A stretch of 64,000 nt of DNA from an uncultured Bacteroidia bacterium (lineage in GTDB: Bacteria; Bacteroidota; Bacteroidia; Bacteroidales; CAJPTX01), in NCBI GenBank assembly GCA_938038735.1, contig CALHSW010000074.1, positions 1 to 64,000 of the forward strand, given 5' to 3'. The number at the start of each line of letters is the position of its first letter. Position 1 is the stretch's first letter. The notes under the pieces were generated by a model that saw only the letters and a program-made list of their open reading frames with translations, was not told the DNA's origin and did not search any database. This document shows positions 15,704-24,477 of the stretch, in pieces. The translations under genes and the position numbers were made by a program.

Positions 15704-17157
15704 TGCTGATACTGGCGGTGCTGCTATTGCTTTGCGCTTGCCCTCGGGCGGCGCAGGCGCAGACGACGCTCACCGCGGTGCATGGCGTGGCGAAAGATTA
15801 CGCCAACCAGACCCTTGTTTTCCGCCAGCAGGTTGGGTTCGTCACCGACTCTCAGCTAGAGGTTGGGCGTGTGACCATTGGGCAGGACGGCTCCTTTTAC
15901 TGCCCGCTCAAGGTGACAGGGACGCAGCTGGTGACGTGCGAGGCTGGGGCGTACCTCCTCTACTTCTACATTACGCAGGGGCAGCGCTACGAGATAGGGT
16001 TCCCCCCCTACCAACCTATGCGCGATCAGGACCGTTTGAATCCATTCCAACCACGCATGGAGGTGCAGCTCCGCCCGCGGGGACGCGATTCGCTGCTCGT
16101 GAACGACATGATTGCTCGGTATGACTACGCGCTAGCTGCCGCGCTAGACTCCGCAACGGCCAACATTACGATGCAGAGCCAACGGATTAACGCCGACTCT
16201 CTGGTGGCGGCCGTGAGGGCACGGTTCGCCGGAACGCAGTACAATGTTCCTTTTTTCCGTGACTACATGCTATACCAGGAGGGAAATGTTTTCTACGTCA
16301 CGCAAACCAAGCGTGTGCAGCAGCTCTCCGATGAGTACTTCAAGAATAGGCCTATACTGTACGATAACCCAGCGTATAGGGATTTATTCAATACGATTTA
16401 CACCAAGTACTTCCAATTCCATGGGCGGACGAAAGAGGGGCAACAGATTTTTAGAGCGATAACGGAGGAGCGGAGTCTCCACTCGCTGGTGCGCGTGCTG
16501 CGGCAGAACGATAATTTGCAACCGATGGCGTTGCTAGAGATGGTGGTACTCAAGGGGCTTCATGATGAGTTTTTTGATGCGAACTTTTCGCGTGAGGCCC
16601 TCTCGGTGGTGCTAGACTCGTTGAGTAGCCGCACAGACATTGCAGAACATGCATATATAGCGAGCTATATAAGGGAAAAAGTGACTCGGCTGCTGCCTGG
16701 CTTTGCGCCGTACCCGATACGTATCGCAGACGTAAAAGGGCGACTCCTCGATTTAAAGCAGCTGCGGGGGAAGCTGACGCTTATCATGTTCGCGATGACT
16801 ACCTCGTACACGTGCATAGAAGATTTTGAGATGCTGCGGAAATTCCAAACGCGCTACGGGGAACATCTAGAGATAGTGACGCTATGCGCCGATGAAAATG
16901 CTGCATCGGGGGCAGCATTTGTAGAGGCGCAGGGGTTCGGGTGGCATTTCGCCATGCTAGAGGAGCAAAAGGATTTGTTAGAGCGCTACGATGTGCGAGC
17001 CTTCCCCACGTACTACCTTCTTGATGAGCGTGGCCTGCTGCTCTACTCCCCGGCGCGGTCGCCGCGGGAGGGGCTTGAGAGCCTGATTTTTCAGCAGTTC
17101 CGTCAGCGGGGCTGGCAGCCCAATTTACCGCAACCTCCAAAAAGGTCTTTTCGGTGA
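15679..17157 (+). CDS. Exported thioredoxin-fold (TlpA-like) protein with SXXC in place of CXXC
   Basis: 492 residues. Signal peptide at the start (LRPVVLILAVLLLLCACPRAAQAQ; LLLCACP could also be a lipobox). A long N-terminal region of mixed structure leads to a thioredoxin/TlpA-like domain at about 345-480: LTLIMFAMTTSYTC, then the cis-proline motif AFPTYYLLDERG. Aligned to WCxxC, the first cysteine is serine (S-Y-T-C), so the usual dithiol chemistry is not expected. Probably a periplasmic or outer-membrane-associated protein of unknown role. It overlaps coaD by 25 bases and the next gene by 4 (GTGA), indicating translational coupling. Confidence 0.8.
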   Translation: MHALLRPVVLILAVLLLLCACPRAAQAQTTLTAVHGVAKDYANQTLVFRQQVGFVTDSQLEVGRVTIGQDGSFYCPLKVTGTQLVTCEAGAYLLYFYITQGQRYEIGFPPYQPMRDQDRLNPFQPRMEVQLRPRGRDSLLVNDMIARYDYALAAALDSATANITMQSQRINADSLVAAVRARFAGTQYNVPFFRDYMLYQEGNVFYVTQTKRVQQLSDEYFKNRPILYDNPAYRDLFNTIYTKYFQFHGRTKEGQQIFRAITEERSLHSLVRVLRQNDNLQPMALLEMVVLKGLHDEFFDANFSREALSVVLDSLSSRTDIAEHAYIASYIREKVTRLLPGFAPYPIRIADVKGRLLDLKQLRGKLTLIMFAMTTSYTCIEDFEMLRKFQTRYGEHLEIVTLCADENAASGAAFVEAQGFGWHFAMLEEQKDLLERYDVRAFPTYYLLDERGLLLYSPARSPREGLESLIFQQFRQRGWQPNLPQPPKRSFR

Positions 17158-18107
17158 TTGACGTAGAGGGCTTGCAGGGTCTTGATTTAGGGTTGACGGC
17201 GGGGGAAGTGGATACGGTTGCCCCCATGCCGCTACCTCCCGCCGCGGCGTTCCCTAGCGACTGGAGCGCTCTTTTCAGCGGGAGCAACCCCTACGAGGCG
17301 ACGGCCATGGCGGCGGTAGCGAACGATGGGATTGCTTCCGTAGCGAGGGTGTTCGCAGAGTCGGGGGCACAGAGTAGGTACGCAGTGCGGGGGGGCTACC
17401 CTTTACAAGGGGAGGTGGCGATTCCGAGACCTGCGGGGCAGATGCCCACGGCGGTGGGCGTAGCTGTGTTTGGCGTGCTGCAGCTGCTCTTTCTACTGTT
17501 TTTGCTGGTTCGACGGCAGTACTTTGCGCAGGTGCGCCGCTATGTGAACTCCCGTTTTTTCAACGTGGCTTCTGTGCGTACGGCCGAGACGGCTGTGCCA
17601 CTGTCGGTAGGCTTTAGGGTGGGGAGCGACGCGGCGTGGGCTCTGCTGGTTGGGTTCTTGATTTGGTATAGCCAGTGGTTGCAATGGCGGTTGCGTACGA
17701 GTGCCGAGGAAACGCTTCTCGGCATGCTGGCCTGCATAGGCGGCATGCTGCTGCTTACGGGTTTGCGGTACGCGGTGCTGGCATCGGCGGAGGGCCTATC
17801 CGGCAGAAAGGAGCTAAGCTGGGAGCTGTGGGAGAATGCGCAGGTGCCAATGCGGGCCATGTGGCCGTTGCTGCTCGTAGGGGCACTCCTGTCGGTGTAC
17901 ACGGTGCCCACGTTCCAATGGTACGTGCTGCTGGTGGTGCTGGGAATGGCTGGGGGGGGCTGGGTGCTGCGCGCGTACCGCTTGATGATGGCCTTCCGCT
18001 GGCACGGCTATGGGTGGCTCTACTTTTTTTTGTACCTTTGCGGCGTTGAGATTGTACTCCCTTTGCTTGCCGTGCGATTTGCAACGCTCTACCTATTAGG
18101 TAACTAG
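17154..18107 (+). CDS. DUF4271 integral membrane protein
   Basis: 317 residues starting with GTG in the overlap GTGA with the preceding stop. An N-terminal Pro/Ala/Gly-rich stretch of about 100 residues is followed by about six hydrophobic segments (near 103-122, 160-178, 190-210, 235-250, 258-280 and 290-312). Conserved segments such as RRQYFAQVRRYVNSRFFN and FRWHGYGWLYFFLYLCGVEI point to DUF4271, a Bacteroidota family usually encoded directly before hemD, as here. Function unknown; inner membrane. Confidence 0.85.
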   Translation: MIDVEGLQGLDLGLTAGEVDTVAPMPLPPAAAFPSDWSALFSGSNPYEATAMAAVANDGIASVARVFAESGAQSRYAVRGGYPLQGEVAIPRPAGQMPTAVGVAVFGVLQLLFLLFLLVRRQYFAQVRRYVNSRFFNVASVRTAETAVPLSVGFRVGSDAAWALLVGFLIWYSQWLQWRLRTSAEETLLGMLACIGGMLLLTGLRYAVLASAEGLSGRKELSWELWENAQVPMRAMWPLLLVGALLSVYTVPTFQWYVLLVVLGMAGGGWVLRAYRLMMAFRWHGYGWLYFFLYLCGVEIVLPLLAVRFATLYLLGN

Positions 18108-18211
18108 GAGGTGTAAAGTTTTGACGAGGGGGACGCACAGCGCGGCGAAAGCGCTTCGGCAGAGCATGGAGGGGAGAGTAGTGCTAGAGAGAAACCAAAA
18201 CGGGGAAGGCG

Positions 18212-18964
18212 TTGAAAATATCAAAAGTACTAGTATCGCAGCCGAAGCCAACGAGTGCCTACGCGCCCTACGCAAAGCTAGAGCAATCGTGCGGGATAGA
18301 GATTGTCTATAGGCCGCTAATTCACGTAGAGGGAGTGTCGGCGTTTGAATTTAGGAAGCAAAAGGTGGACTTCTCTAAGTTCGTAGGGGTGATATTTAAT
18401 AGCAAGGTGGCGATAGACCATTTTTTCCGGCTGTGCACGGAGCTACGTTACCAGGTACCCGATACGCTACTGTACTTTTGCATAAGCGAGAGCGTGGCGC
18501 TCTACCTGCAGAAGTATGTGACGTACCGCAAGCGGAGGGTGTTTAGCTCCGCGTCAGGGGCGATGGAGGAGATGTTGCCCGAGATGCTCAAGCGAAAGGA
18601 GGAGCGGTTCTTGTTCCCGATGTCCAACGTGCAGGGCCCTGAGCAGATGCGGGAGCTGAAGAAGGCAGGGCTACACATCAAGAAGGCCATCCTATATAAT
18701 ACGGTGAGCAGCGATGTGCGAGATTTGGACATCCAGGCCTTCGACATGCTTGTCTTTTACAGTCCCTTCGGCGTGGCATCCCTGATGGAAAATTTTCCAG
18801 ACTACAGCCAGGGGGACACCAAGGTGGCTGTTTACGGGCGGAATACGCAGCGAGCCGCGAAGCAGGCGGGGCTGAAGGTGGACGTAATGGCCCCCACATC
18901 GAAGTGCCCAAGTCTGACCGATGCCATTGAGGCGTTCATTTGCGAGCAGAATAAAGTGGAGTAG
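18212..18964 (+). CDS. hemD: Uroporphyrinogen-III synthase
   Basis: 250 residues. Predicted to cyclise hydroxymethylbilane to uroporphyrinogen III in tetrapyrrole synthesis. Sequences in this family are poorly conserved; the recognisable parts are KVLVSQPKPTSAYAPYAKLE at the start, GVIFNSKVAIDHFFRL, LYFCISESVALYLQK, and DMLVFYSPFGVASLMENF, the latter close to the family's typical TSPS/SPFG segment. Start taken as TTG at 18212, which gives the family-like MKISKVLVSQPKP; no ATG is available in frame. Follows DUF4271 after 104 bases that hold no gene. The DUF4271-hemD-rnpA-yidD order supports the call. Confidence 0.85.
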   Translation: MKISKVLVSQPKPTSAYAPYAKLEQSCGIEIVYRPLIHVEGVSAFEFRKQKVDFSKFVGVIFNSKVAIDHFFRLCTELRYQVPDTLLYFCISESVALYLQKYVTYRKRRVFSSASGAMEEMLPEMLKRKEERFLFPMSNVQGPEQMRELKKAGLHIKKAILYNTVSSDVRDLDIQAFDMLVFYSPFGVASLMENFPDYSQGDTKVAVYGRNTQRAAKQAGLKVDVMAPTSKCPSLTDAIEAFICEQNKVE

Positions 18965-18983
18965 CGCGGAGCGCTAGAGGGGA

Positions 18984-19421
18984 ATGGCGGAGCAGACAGG
19001 GGCAGGAGGCGTGCCGCTGCAGCGGCTTCGCTGTACGTACGGCCGAGGGCGCAGGGTGCGTCTGCGGCGTGACACAACGGAGCTCTTTCAGCGTGGGCAG
19101 CGGTGTTTCGATTTTCCCTATCGGGGTGTGGTGAGTGCGTATAGAAGCGCCCCTAGGGCGGCGGGCGGTTGCCGCTTGCTAGCGGTGGCCCCCAAAAGGG
19201 TGTGTAAACTGGCGGTGGATAGAAATGCGCAGAAGCGCCGCATGCGGGAGCTATTCCGAGTGGAGTCGGCAGAGCTTCACGCGGCGTGCCTAGCGCGGGG
19301 CGTGAGGGTGGACGTGGCGGTTGTTTTGGTGAGCAGCGAAGAGGTGTCATGGCAGCGTGCGCGCCGGGCTATGAAGAAAATTTTACGCCATGCAGAGCAA
19401 GCGGCAAGACGAATTGCGTAA
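18984..19421 (+). CDS. rnpA: Ribonuclease P protein component
   Basis: 145 residues, longer than the usual ~120 because of an N-terminal extension. Basic protein that assists the RNase P RNA in maturing tRNA 5' ends. The signature RNAQKRRMRELFR (RNxxKRxxRE) follows VAPKRVCKLAVD; the basic N-terminal part RRVRLRRDTTELFQRGQR matches the family start. The gene end overlaps yidD by 32 bases. This pairing is widespread in bacteria, though rpmH and dnaA are not nearby here. Confidence 0.93.
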   Translation: MAEQTGAGGVPLQRLRCTYGRGRRVRLRRDTTELFQRGQRCFDFPYRGVVSAYRSAPRAAGGCRLLAVAPKRVCKLAVDRNAQKRRMRELFRVESAELHAACLARGVRVDVAVVLVSSEEVSWQRARRAMKKILRHAEQAARRIA

Positions 19422-19692
19422 GGATTGGTGCCGAGGGGCTGCGCTAGGCAGGGCTGTGCAGTGGTTGCTTATAGCTCCGATACGTCTGTATCAGCGTTTT
19501 GTGTCGCCGTTGCTGCCACCATCGTGCCGCTACAGCCCTACCTGCTCCAACTATTGCATAGAGGCAGTGCAGCGTCACGGTGCGTTCATGGGCACCGCGC
19601 TGTGCGCCTGGCGGCTGCTGCGGTGCAACCCATGGGGAGGGCATGGGCGCGATGAGGTACCCCCGCATACCCTAGGAAGAGGAGAGAATTGA
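19390..19692 (+). CDS. yidD: Membrane protein insertion efficiency factor YidD
   Basis: 100 residues. Small membrane-associated protein that aids YidC-dependent insertion. The core LIAPIRLYQRFVSPLLPPSC then RYSPTCSNYCIEAVQRHG and WRLLRCNPWGGHG is diagnostic, with the family's conserved cysteines. It overlaps the end of rnpA by 32 bases in another frame, a common arrangement. Last gene of the coaD operon. Confidence 0.95.
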   Translation: MQSKRQDELRKDWCRGAALGRAVQWLLIAPIRLYQRFVSPLLPPSCRYSPTCSNYCIEAVQRHGAFMGTALCAWRLLRCNPWGGHGRDEVPPHTLGRGEN

Positions 19693-19711
19693 TGGTGCAG
19701 GTATTTTTTGC

Positions 19712-19719
19712 TACTTTTG
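19712..19719 (+). promoter_or_regulatory. -7 box (TACTTTTG) before the YbaK-domain gene
   Basis: TAnnTTTG match 25 bases before the ATG at 19745, with ATTG about 20 bases upstream as a weak -33 element. AGGAGAG at 19733-19739 decides the start. Confidence 0.6.
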
Positions 19720-19744
19720 TGTGGAATATAATGAGGAGAGTTTG

Positions 19745-20254
19745 ATGGGAAGCCTAAAGGTTGGCGATGCTGCGCTATACGATTACCTTGATGCGCTGGG
19801 GGTGCGCTACGAGTACCACACGCATCCGGCGGCACCCACTGTGGAGATTGCCATGCAGTATTGGAAAGATATTCCGGGGGTGCATTGCAAGAACCTTTTT
19901 ATGCGAAACCACAAGGGCAATCACCACTTCTTGCTAATAGCACCCGGCGAGAAGAGTGTGGATATTCATGGCATGGAGCAGCGCGTGAGGGAGGGGAAAC
20001 TGTCGTTTGCCTCGGCGCAGCGTATGCAGAAGTATTTAGGGGTGCAGCCTGGCTCTGTATCGCCCTTCGGGGTGCTGCACGATGCTGACCATGAGGTATA
20101 TCTCTTTCTAGATGAGGAGCTGAGCGGGGCGGAGAGGATAAGCTTTCACCCCAACGACAATAGGGCCTCCCTGGTGGTGAGCTGCGCCGATTTACTTCGC
20201 TTTTTGGATTCGTTGGGGAATAGGTACGAGTTTGTGGATTTGTCAAACCCCTAG
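19745..20254 (+). CDS. YbaK/prolyl-tRNA deacylase-like protein (ProX/PrdX type)
   Basis: 169 residues. Members hydrolyse mischarged aminoacyl-tRNA, typically Ala-tRNA(Pro). Visible features are LYDYLDALGVRYEYHTHPAA at the start, CKNLFMRNHKGNHHFLL (the conserved lysine region of the YbaK pocket), and LGVQPGSVSPFGVLHD, a strong PrdX/ProX signature. Start chosen at 19745 because of the AGGAGAG site; an ATG eight codons earlier would lie almost on the transcription start. Its stop overlaps the possible GTG start of the next gene by one base. Confidence 0.88.
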   Translation: MGSLKVGDAALYDYLDALGVRYEYHTHPAAPTVEIAMQYWKDIPGVHCKNLFMRNHKGNHHFLLIAPGEKSVDIHGMEQRVREGKLSFASAQRMQKYLGVQPGSVSPFGVLHDADHEVYLFLDEELSGAERISFHPNDNRASLVVSCADLLRFLDSLGNRYEFVDLSNP

Positions 20255-21291
20255 TGCGTATGCCTCAAAACTTGCGCTCTCAGCAGGGCTACTGCGGGCT
20301 TTACACGCTGGAAGAGACGGCGGAGATGATTCGCGAGGGCCGTTTGCTCATCGTGGCAGCCGATGGGAACGTGCTCACTTCACTGCCAGTGGGGACGTGG
20401 TTGGGGGGAGTATGCACCCGATTTCAAGTGGGCAATGGGTGTGTGCGCAGCGAGGAGAAGGCCTACGTATTAGATCTCACTGATGTGGTGCAAAGCCATC
20501 GGCTGGGGCTATACCCAGATTTTGCGATGGAGTCGGTGTACGAGGATATGCCGAGCAATGGGTTCTCGTTCCTTCTGATTCCGGGATTTAGCGAGGTGCA
20601 TCGGTATTTCGGCGCGCAGTTCGCCATCCGGCGTAAGCCCACATCGTCACCATTGACGGGCTTTGTGGCGGGGGCTGACGTAGGAGAGGCGTACATGCAG
20701 GATCCGTTTGTGGTTGATGGGATGCATGGTGTGGTTTACCGAGATAGCGGAGTGGCGTTGCACTGCAGGCTCAGGAAATCGCAGCGTGCACGCATTGAGG
20801 TGATTAATCCGTTTAGTGAAGGTGCCGCGGGCGATGTCATTACTTTTGAGTCGTCAGCATTGGTGCTGCGGGAGTGTAAGGTAAATGGGGAGACACGAAA
20901 TTTTGCTGATTACGTTCGGGAGCAGGCGATTCCGGATGGATTGCCGTTGGTGGGGCGGGTGCGAGGAATGACCCTAAACGTGACGTTGCTGTTTCCGCTA
21001 GGGCGGGGGTCTGTGACGGCTCTTTCGCCCGTGCTGCCTTCGGTGGAGTACCGGTTTGCCCGCTGGGATGAGATGGGGTGCCAGCGTTACGTTGACGTTG
21101 CACGGCGGGCCACGCGCCGGGTGGTAGCGAGTATGCACGGCTATGGGAACTACCCGATGATGGCAAAGGAGGGCAACAAGGAGAGACCATTTCCGGGGCC
21201 GTTTGCGTTGGGTGAAATAGCCATGCTACTGATGAACCAAACCACGGTGAATTTAATTGTGGAGGAAGTGGATGACGATGAAGTACAGTGA
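20254..21291 (+). CDS. Conserved protein of unknown function
   Basis: 345 residues from GTG (overlapping the previous stop as TAGTG) or 343 from the ATG at 20260. I do not firmly recognise it. The opening LYTLEETAEMIREGRLLIVAADGNVLTSL then PVGTWLGG resembles a family known to me as DUF6976; this is a weak memory-based match. No signal peptide or membrane segment. The C-terminus is acidic (VEEVDDDEVQ). Placed in one direction between the YbaK-like gene and the sigma-54 regulator, 47 bases before the latter. The product looks soluble and cytoplasmic. Confidence 0.7.
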   Translation: MRMPQNLRSQQGYCGLYTLEETAEMIREGRLLIVAADGNVLTSLPVGTWLGGVCTRFQVGNGCVRSEEKAYVLDLTDVVQSHRLGLYPDFAMESVYEDMPSNGFSFLLIPGFSEVHRYFGAQFAIRRKPTSSPLTGFVAGADVGEAYMQDPFVVDGMHGVVYRDSGVALHCRLRKSQRARIEVINPFSEGAAGDVITFESSALVLRECKVNGETRNFADYVREQAIPDGLPLVGRVRGMTLNVTLLFPLGRGSVTALSPVLPSVEYRFARWDEMGCQRYVDVARRATRRVVASMHGYGNYPMMAKEGNKERPFPGPFALGEIAMLLMNQTTVNLIVEEVDDDEVQ

Positions 21292-21338
21292 AAGGGGCTG
21301 TGGGAGCAGAGCGATTATATTGTAGGGGGAGATAGAAG

Positions 21339-22604
21339 ATGGCAGGAGCGAATAGGGTAGATGTAGAAGCGATAAAGCGGCGCTTTGGGATAATAGGGAC
21401 GCATCCGGCTTTGATCCAAGCAATAGAGGTGGCGTACCAGGTGGCGGGCACGGACCTGTCGGTGCTGGTGCTGGGCGAGAGTGGGGCAGGGAAGGAGTTT
21501 TTCCCAAAAATAATCCACCAGTACGGAGCGAGAAAGCATGGGCAATATATCGCGGTGAACTGCGGTGCGATTCCCGAGGGAACGATAGATTCGGAGCTGT
21601 TTGGGCACGTTAAGGGGGCGTTTACGGGGGCGGTGGAGAACCGAGCTGGTTACTTTGAGGCGGCCGATGGGGGTACGATTTTTCTAGATGAGGTGGCGGA
21701 GCTTCCGCTCTCGACGCAGGCTCGTTTGCTTCGCATGTTGGAAAGTGGGGAGTTTATGCGGGTGGGGTCGTCGCAGGTGCAGACGGTGGATGCGCGGATT
21801 GTTGCGGCGACCAACGTGCGACTCGATGAGGCCATCGCCGAGGGGAAGTTCCGAGAGGATTTGTACTATAGGCTGTCAACCATCCCGATAAGGGTGCCGG
21901 CGTTGCGGGAGCGAGGCGATGATAGCGTGCTGCTATTCACGCATTTCGCCGTGGAGTTTGCGGAGCGGTACAAGATGCCGCCGGTGCGGCTTACCGATGA
22001 GGCGCGGCAGCTATTGGTATCGTACCCATGGCCGGGCAACGTGCGGCAGCTCAAGAATATTACCGAGCAGATATCAATAATAGAGACGAGCCGGGAGCTT
22101 ACGGCGGAACGTTTGAATGCATATCTCTACCCCGATGGGCGGCGACCTTTGCCCGCCGTCTACAAGGAGGACCAGGCCGAGGGGAAGAGCGAGCGGGAGT
22201 TGCTATACAGCGTGCTATACGACATGCGGCATGACATGAATGACCTCAAGCAGCTCGTTTTTGACCTAATGCAGCGGCAGCACGTGCAGCCGAGCGATAG
22301 CTTCCTATCACAGCACCAGCGGATTATCCGTACGCTTGCACCCCACGAAGATGAGACATTTATGCCGCAGTCCCGCTTTCAGGATGGGCCTCCCATGGGC
22401 GAGGTGGTTCATTCAGAGCCGGTAATTATAGAGCATGAAGACAAGGAGGACGCACGGCAGTCGCTGGCGAGCGTGGAGGAGCAGACGATACGTGAGTGTT
22501 TGCGTCGTCATGACGGAAGAAGGCGGTCGGCCGCCGAGGAGCTAGGGATAAGCGAGCGGACCCTTTACCGAAAGATTAAAACGTACGGAATAGAGGACGA
22601 ATGA
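21339..22604 (+). CDS. Sigma-54-dependent activator (AAA+ and Fis-type HTH, no receiver domain)
   Basis: 421 residues. An AAA+ bacterial enhancer-binding protein that would remodel RNA polymerase-sigma-54. Walker A GESGAGKE at 46-53, GAFTGA loop at 93-98, Walker B GGTIFLDEVAEL, sensor/arginine region FREDLYYRLSTIPIRVPALR, and a C-terminal Fis-type helix-turn-helix (RRSAAEELGISERTLYRKIK). Only about 20 residues precede the AAA+ module, so there is no phospho-receiver domain; the signal is unknown. A 100-residue linker with KSERELLYSVLYDMRHDMND separates AAA+ and HTH. Its stop overlaps the lptE start (ATGA). This regulator-lptE-acidic protein-secG order is common in Bacteroidales. Confidence 0.93.
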   Translation: MAGANRVDVEAIKRRFGIIGTHPALIQAIEVAYQVAGTDLSVLVLGESGAGKEFFPKIIHQYGARKHGQYIAVNCGAIPEGTIDSELFGHVKGAFTGAVENRAGYFEAADGGTIFLDEVAELPLSTQARLLRMLESGEFMRVGSSQVQTVDARIVAATNVRLDEAIAEGKFREDLYYRLSTIPIRVPALRERGDDSVLLFTHFAVEFAERYKMPPVRLTDEARQLLVSYPWPGNVRQLKNITEQISIIETSRELTAERLNAYLYPDGRRPLPAVYKEDQAEGKSERELLYSVLYDMRHDMNDLKQLVFDLMQRQHVQPSDSFLSQHQRIIRTLAPHEDETFMPQSRFQDGPPMGEVVHSEPVIIEHEDKEDARQSLASVEEQTIRECLRRHDGRRRSAAEELGISERTLYRKIKTYGIEDE

Positions 22605-23128
22605 TGTGTAAGCGTAAGATTGACAGATTACTGTGTAAAGTGTTAGTGCTGTGTTGCGTGCTGGTTTCTACAGGGTGCTCAATACGGTATTCGTTTACAG
22701 GCGCGAGCATCCCACCTAGCGCGAAGAGCGTGTCGGTGGCCCCGTTCCCCAATGTGGCGCCGCTGGTTAATGCCACGTTTGCCTCGGCCTTTGTGGAGGC
22801 GTTAAAGGATCGTTTCACTTCGCAAACGCGTCTATCAATACAGGATTATGGGGGCGACTTTGATTTTGAGGGGGAGATAACGGGGTACTCGGTGGCGCCC
22901 ACGGCGATTCAGGGGAATGAGACCGCCGCAATGAATAGGCTTACCGTGACGGTGCATGTGAAATTCACGAACAACCTGGACGAGAAGGCGAGCTACGATA
23001 AGAGTTTTTCCGCCTACGAGGATTTTTCATCGGCGCAACAGCTCACACAGGTGGAGGGGGAGCTTGCTCCCAGGTTGATAGAGAAGTTGGTGGATGACAT
23101 TTTTAATGCGGCGGTGGCGAACTGGTAA
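22601..23128 (+). CDS. lptE: LptE family outer-membrane lipoprotein
   Basis: 175 residues. Expected to be the lipoprotein plug of the LptD translocon that delivers lipopolysaccharide to the cell surface. The N-terminus KVLVLCCVLVSTGCSIRYSF contains a lipobox (VSTGC). The family's beta-rich body includes SVSVAPFPNVAPLVNATFASAF, FEGEITGYSVAPTA and LTVTVHVKFTN. Start overlaps the regulator stop; two adjacent ATGs (22601, 22604) are possible. Confidence 0.9.
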   Translation: MMCKRKIDRLLCKVLVLCCVLVSTGCSIRYSFTGASIPPSAKSVSVAPFPNVAPLVNATFASAFVEALKDRFTSQTRLSIQDYGGDFDFEGEITGYSVAPTAIQGNETAAMNRLTVTVHVKFTNNLDEKASYDKSFSAYEDFSSAQQLTQVEGELAPRLIEKLVDDIFNAAVANW

Positions 23129-23163
23129 TGCGGCATGGCGGTCGGCAGTGCCATAAAAATGAT

Positions 23164-23171
23164 TACCTTTG
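23164..23171 (+). promoter_or_regulatory. -7 box (TACCTTTG) before the acidic protein/secG pair
   Basis: Exact TACCTTTG, 31 bases before the ATG at 23203, so secG and the acidic protein can be expressed separately from lptE. Confidence 0.65.
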
Positions 23172-23202
23172 CGAGGCTACTAAGGGAAACGAAGCATAGC
23201 TG

Positions 23203-24462
23203 ATGTTGACGCTAGATGGATTGGGGAAACTGTTGACGCAGAGCGACCATGGGACTCCTATGACGGAGTCGGAGGTGGAGGCACTGTGCGCTCAGTACCC
23301 CTATTTCCATGCGGCGCAGCTCTATAGAGCTGTGCTAGCTGAGCGGCAAGGGGAAGGGGGAGAAAAGACGAACAATGCGGTGCTGACCCCCGATAGGCTA
23401 GTTCTCTATTCGCTTGTGCATGGAGCACCGTGCGATTACGAGGCAGCAGAAGAGGGGCAGCTTGAGGAGGCGTGGGAAACGCAAACGAGTGCGGCAGAGT
23501 CGCTGGAGCTTGTTCAAGAGCAGGAGGGTGTAGAGGATGAGGTAGAGGAGCTTACCGTATGCGCCGAAAGGGATGAGACCAGTGAGAATGGGGAAGGCGG
23601 AGTGTCAGCATCGCAAGAGCAAACTGCTGTTGTGGAGGTGCAAGAGGAGGAGGCTCCGGTGCAGGAGACATTGGCAGGGGCTATAGAAAGGGAGCGAGAG
23701 GAAGGGAGCGTAGAGGCGGAGAAGGGAGAGATAGGAGCGTTTGGCGAAGCGGTTCCTGCTGTTGAGGAGGAGTCAGCGGTTGCGGCAAGCGATTTAGAGA
23801 CACCGTTAGAGACGGAGGTTGCTGCGACAGAGAGTGTCTGCAACGATGAAGCGGCAGTTGAAGCACCAGGGGAGGCTGAAGGGGCAGCCGTGGAGGCGAG
23901 TGGAGAAAGTGAGGATATTTCGCAGGGGGAGAGCGGGACTAGCGATTCGGGCGAGGTGCCCACGTTGGATCTCCGCGGGGTGCTGGAGTTTTCGCTTTCG
24001 CAAGAGGTGCCAGGCATGGCGCCGAGCCTATCAACGTTTAGCGCAGCTGATTTCAATCTCACCCAAAAGGATATAGACTACATCAATACGCACCTCAATC
24101 CGCAGCGGGATGAAAGTGCGGAGGGGCAAGAAGATGGAGTTGCAATTGAGGAGGAGAGGCAGTCGCAGGCTCAACGTATAGATAGCTTTATAGAAAATTT
24201 TGATAGCATTCTATCGAAGGTCCTGCGAGAGGAGCGGGAAACTGCGGAACAAGGCGTGGAGCCTGAGGATCTGTCGGAGTCGCAGCAGCAGTTAGACTCG
24301 CATATTGCAAGCGAGCGGTTGGCATTCCTGTTGGCTGAAAAGGGAGAGTATGGCGTGGCGATTCCGATGTATGAGAGGTTGCAAGCGCAAAATCCGGAAA
24401 AAAGTAGTTACTTCGCGGAGATTATAGCGCGCTTGAGACGGCGCGAAGAAGAGAATCAGTAA
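23203..24462 (+). CDS. Glutamate-rich protein with C-terminal TPR-like segment
   Basis: 419 residues. The N-terminal ~80 residues (ALCAQYPYFHAAQLYRAVLA) look globular. Residues about 85-255 form a very acidic low-complexity region rich in Glu, Ala, Val, Ser. The C-terminus holds a TPR-like hairpin (LAEKGEYGVAIPMYERLQAQ). No signal peptide. Proteins of this shape sit between lptE and secG in many Bacteroidales; function unknown. It ends 15 bases before secG. Confidence 0.75.
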   Translation: MLTLDGLGKLLTQSDHGTPMTESEVEALCAQYPYFHAAQLYRAVLAERQGEGGEKTNNAVLTPDRLVLYSLVHGAPCDYEAAEEGQLEEAWETQTSAAESLELVQEQEGVEDEVEELTVCAERDETSENGEGGVSASQEQTAVVEVQEEEAPVQETLAGAIEREREEGSVEAEKGEIGAFGEAVPAVEEESAVAASDLETPLETEVAATESVCNDEAAVEAPGEAEGAAVEASGESEDISQGESGTSDSGEVPTLDLRGVLEFSLSQEVPGMAPSLSTFSAADFNLTQKDIDYINTHLNPQRDESAEGQEDGVAIEEERQSQAQRIDSFIENFDSILSKVLREERETAEQGVEPEDLSESQQQLDSHIASERLAFLLAEKGEYGVAIPMYERLQAQNPEKSSYFAEIIARLRRREEENQ

Positions 24463-24477
24463 TAGGGAGAAGAGGCG

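Noticed and set aside
18121..18312. Small gene between DUF4271 and hemD
   Set aside because: Overlaps hemD in another frame, ends within it, and has no recognisable features; hemD in its own frame is supported by family resemblance.
23514..24062. Serine-rich 182-codon frame opposite the acidic protein gene
   Set aside because: Complement of GAG/GAA-rich codons gives Ser/Leu-rich shadow frames; no independent evidence.
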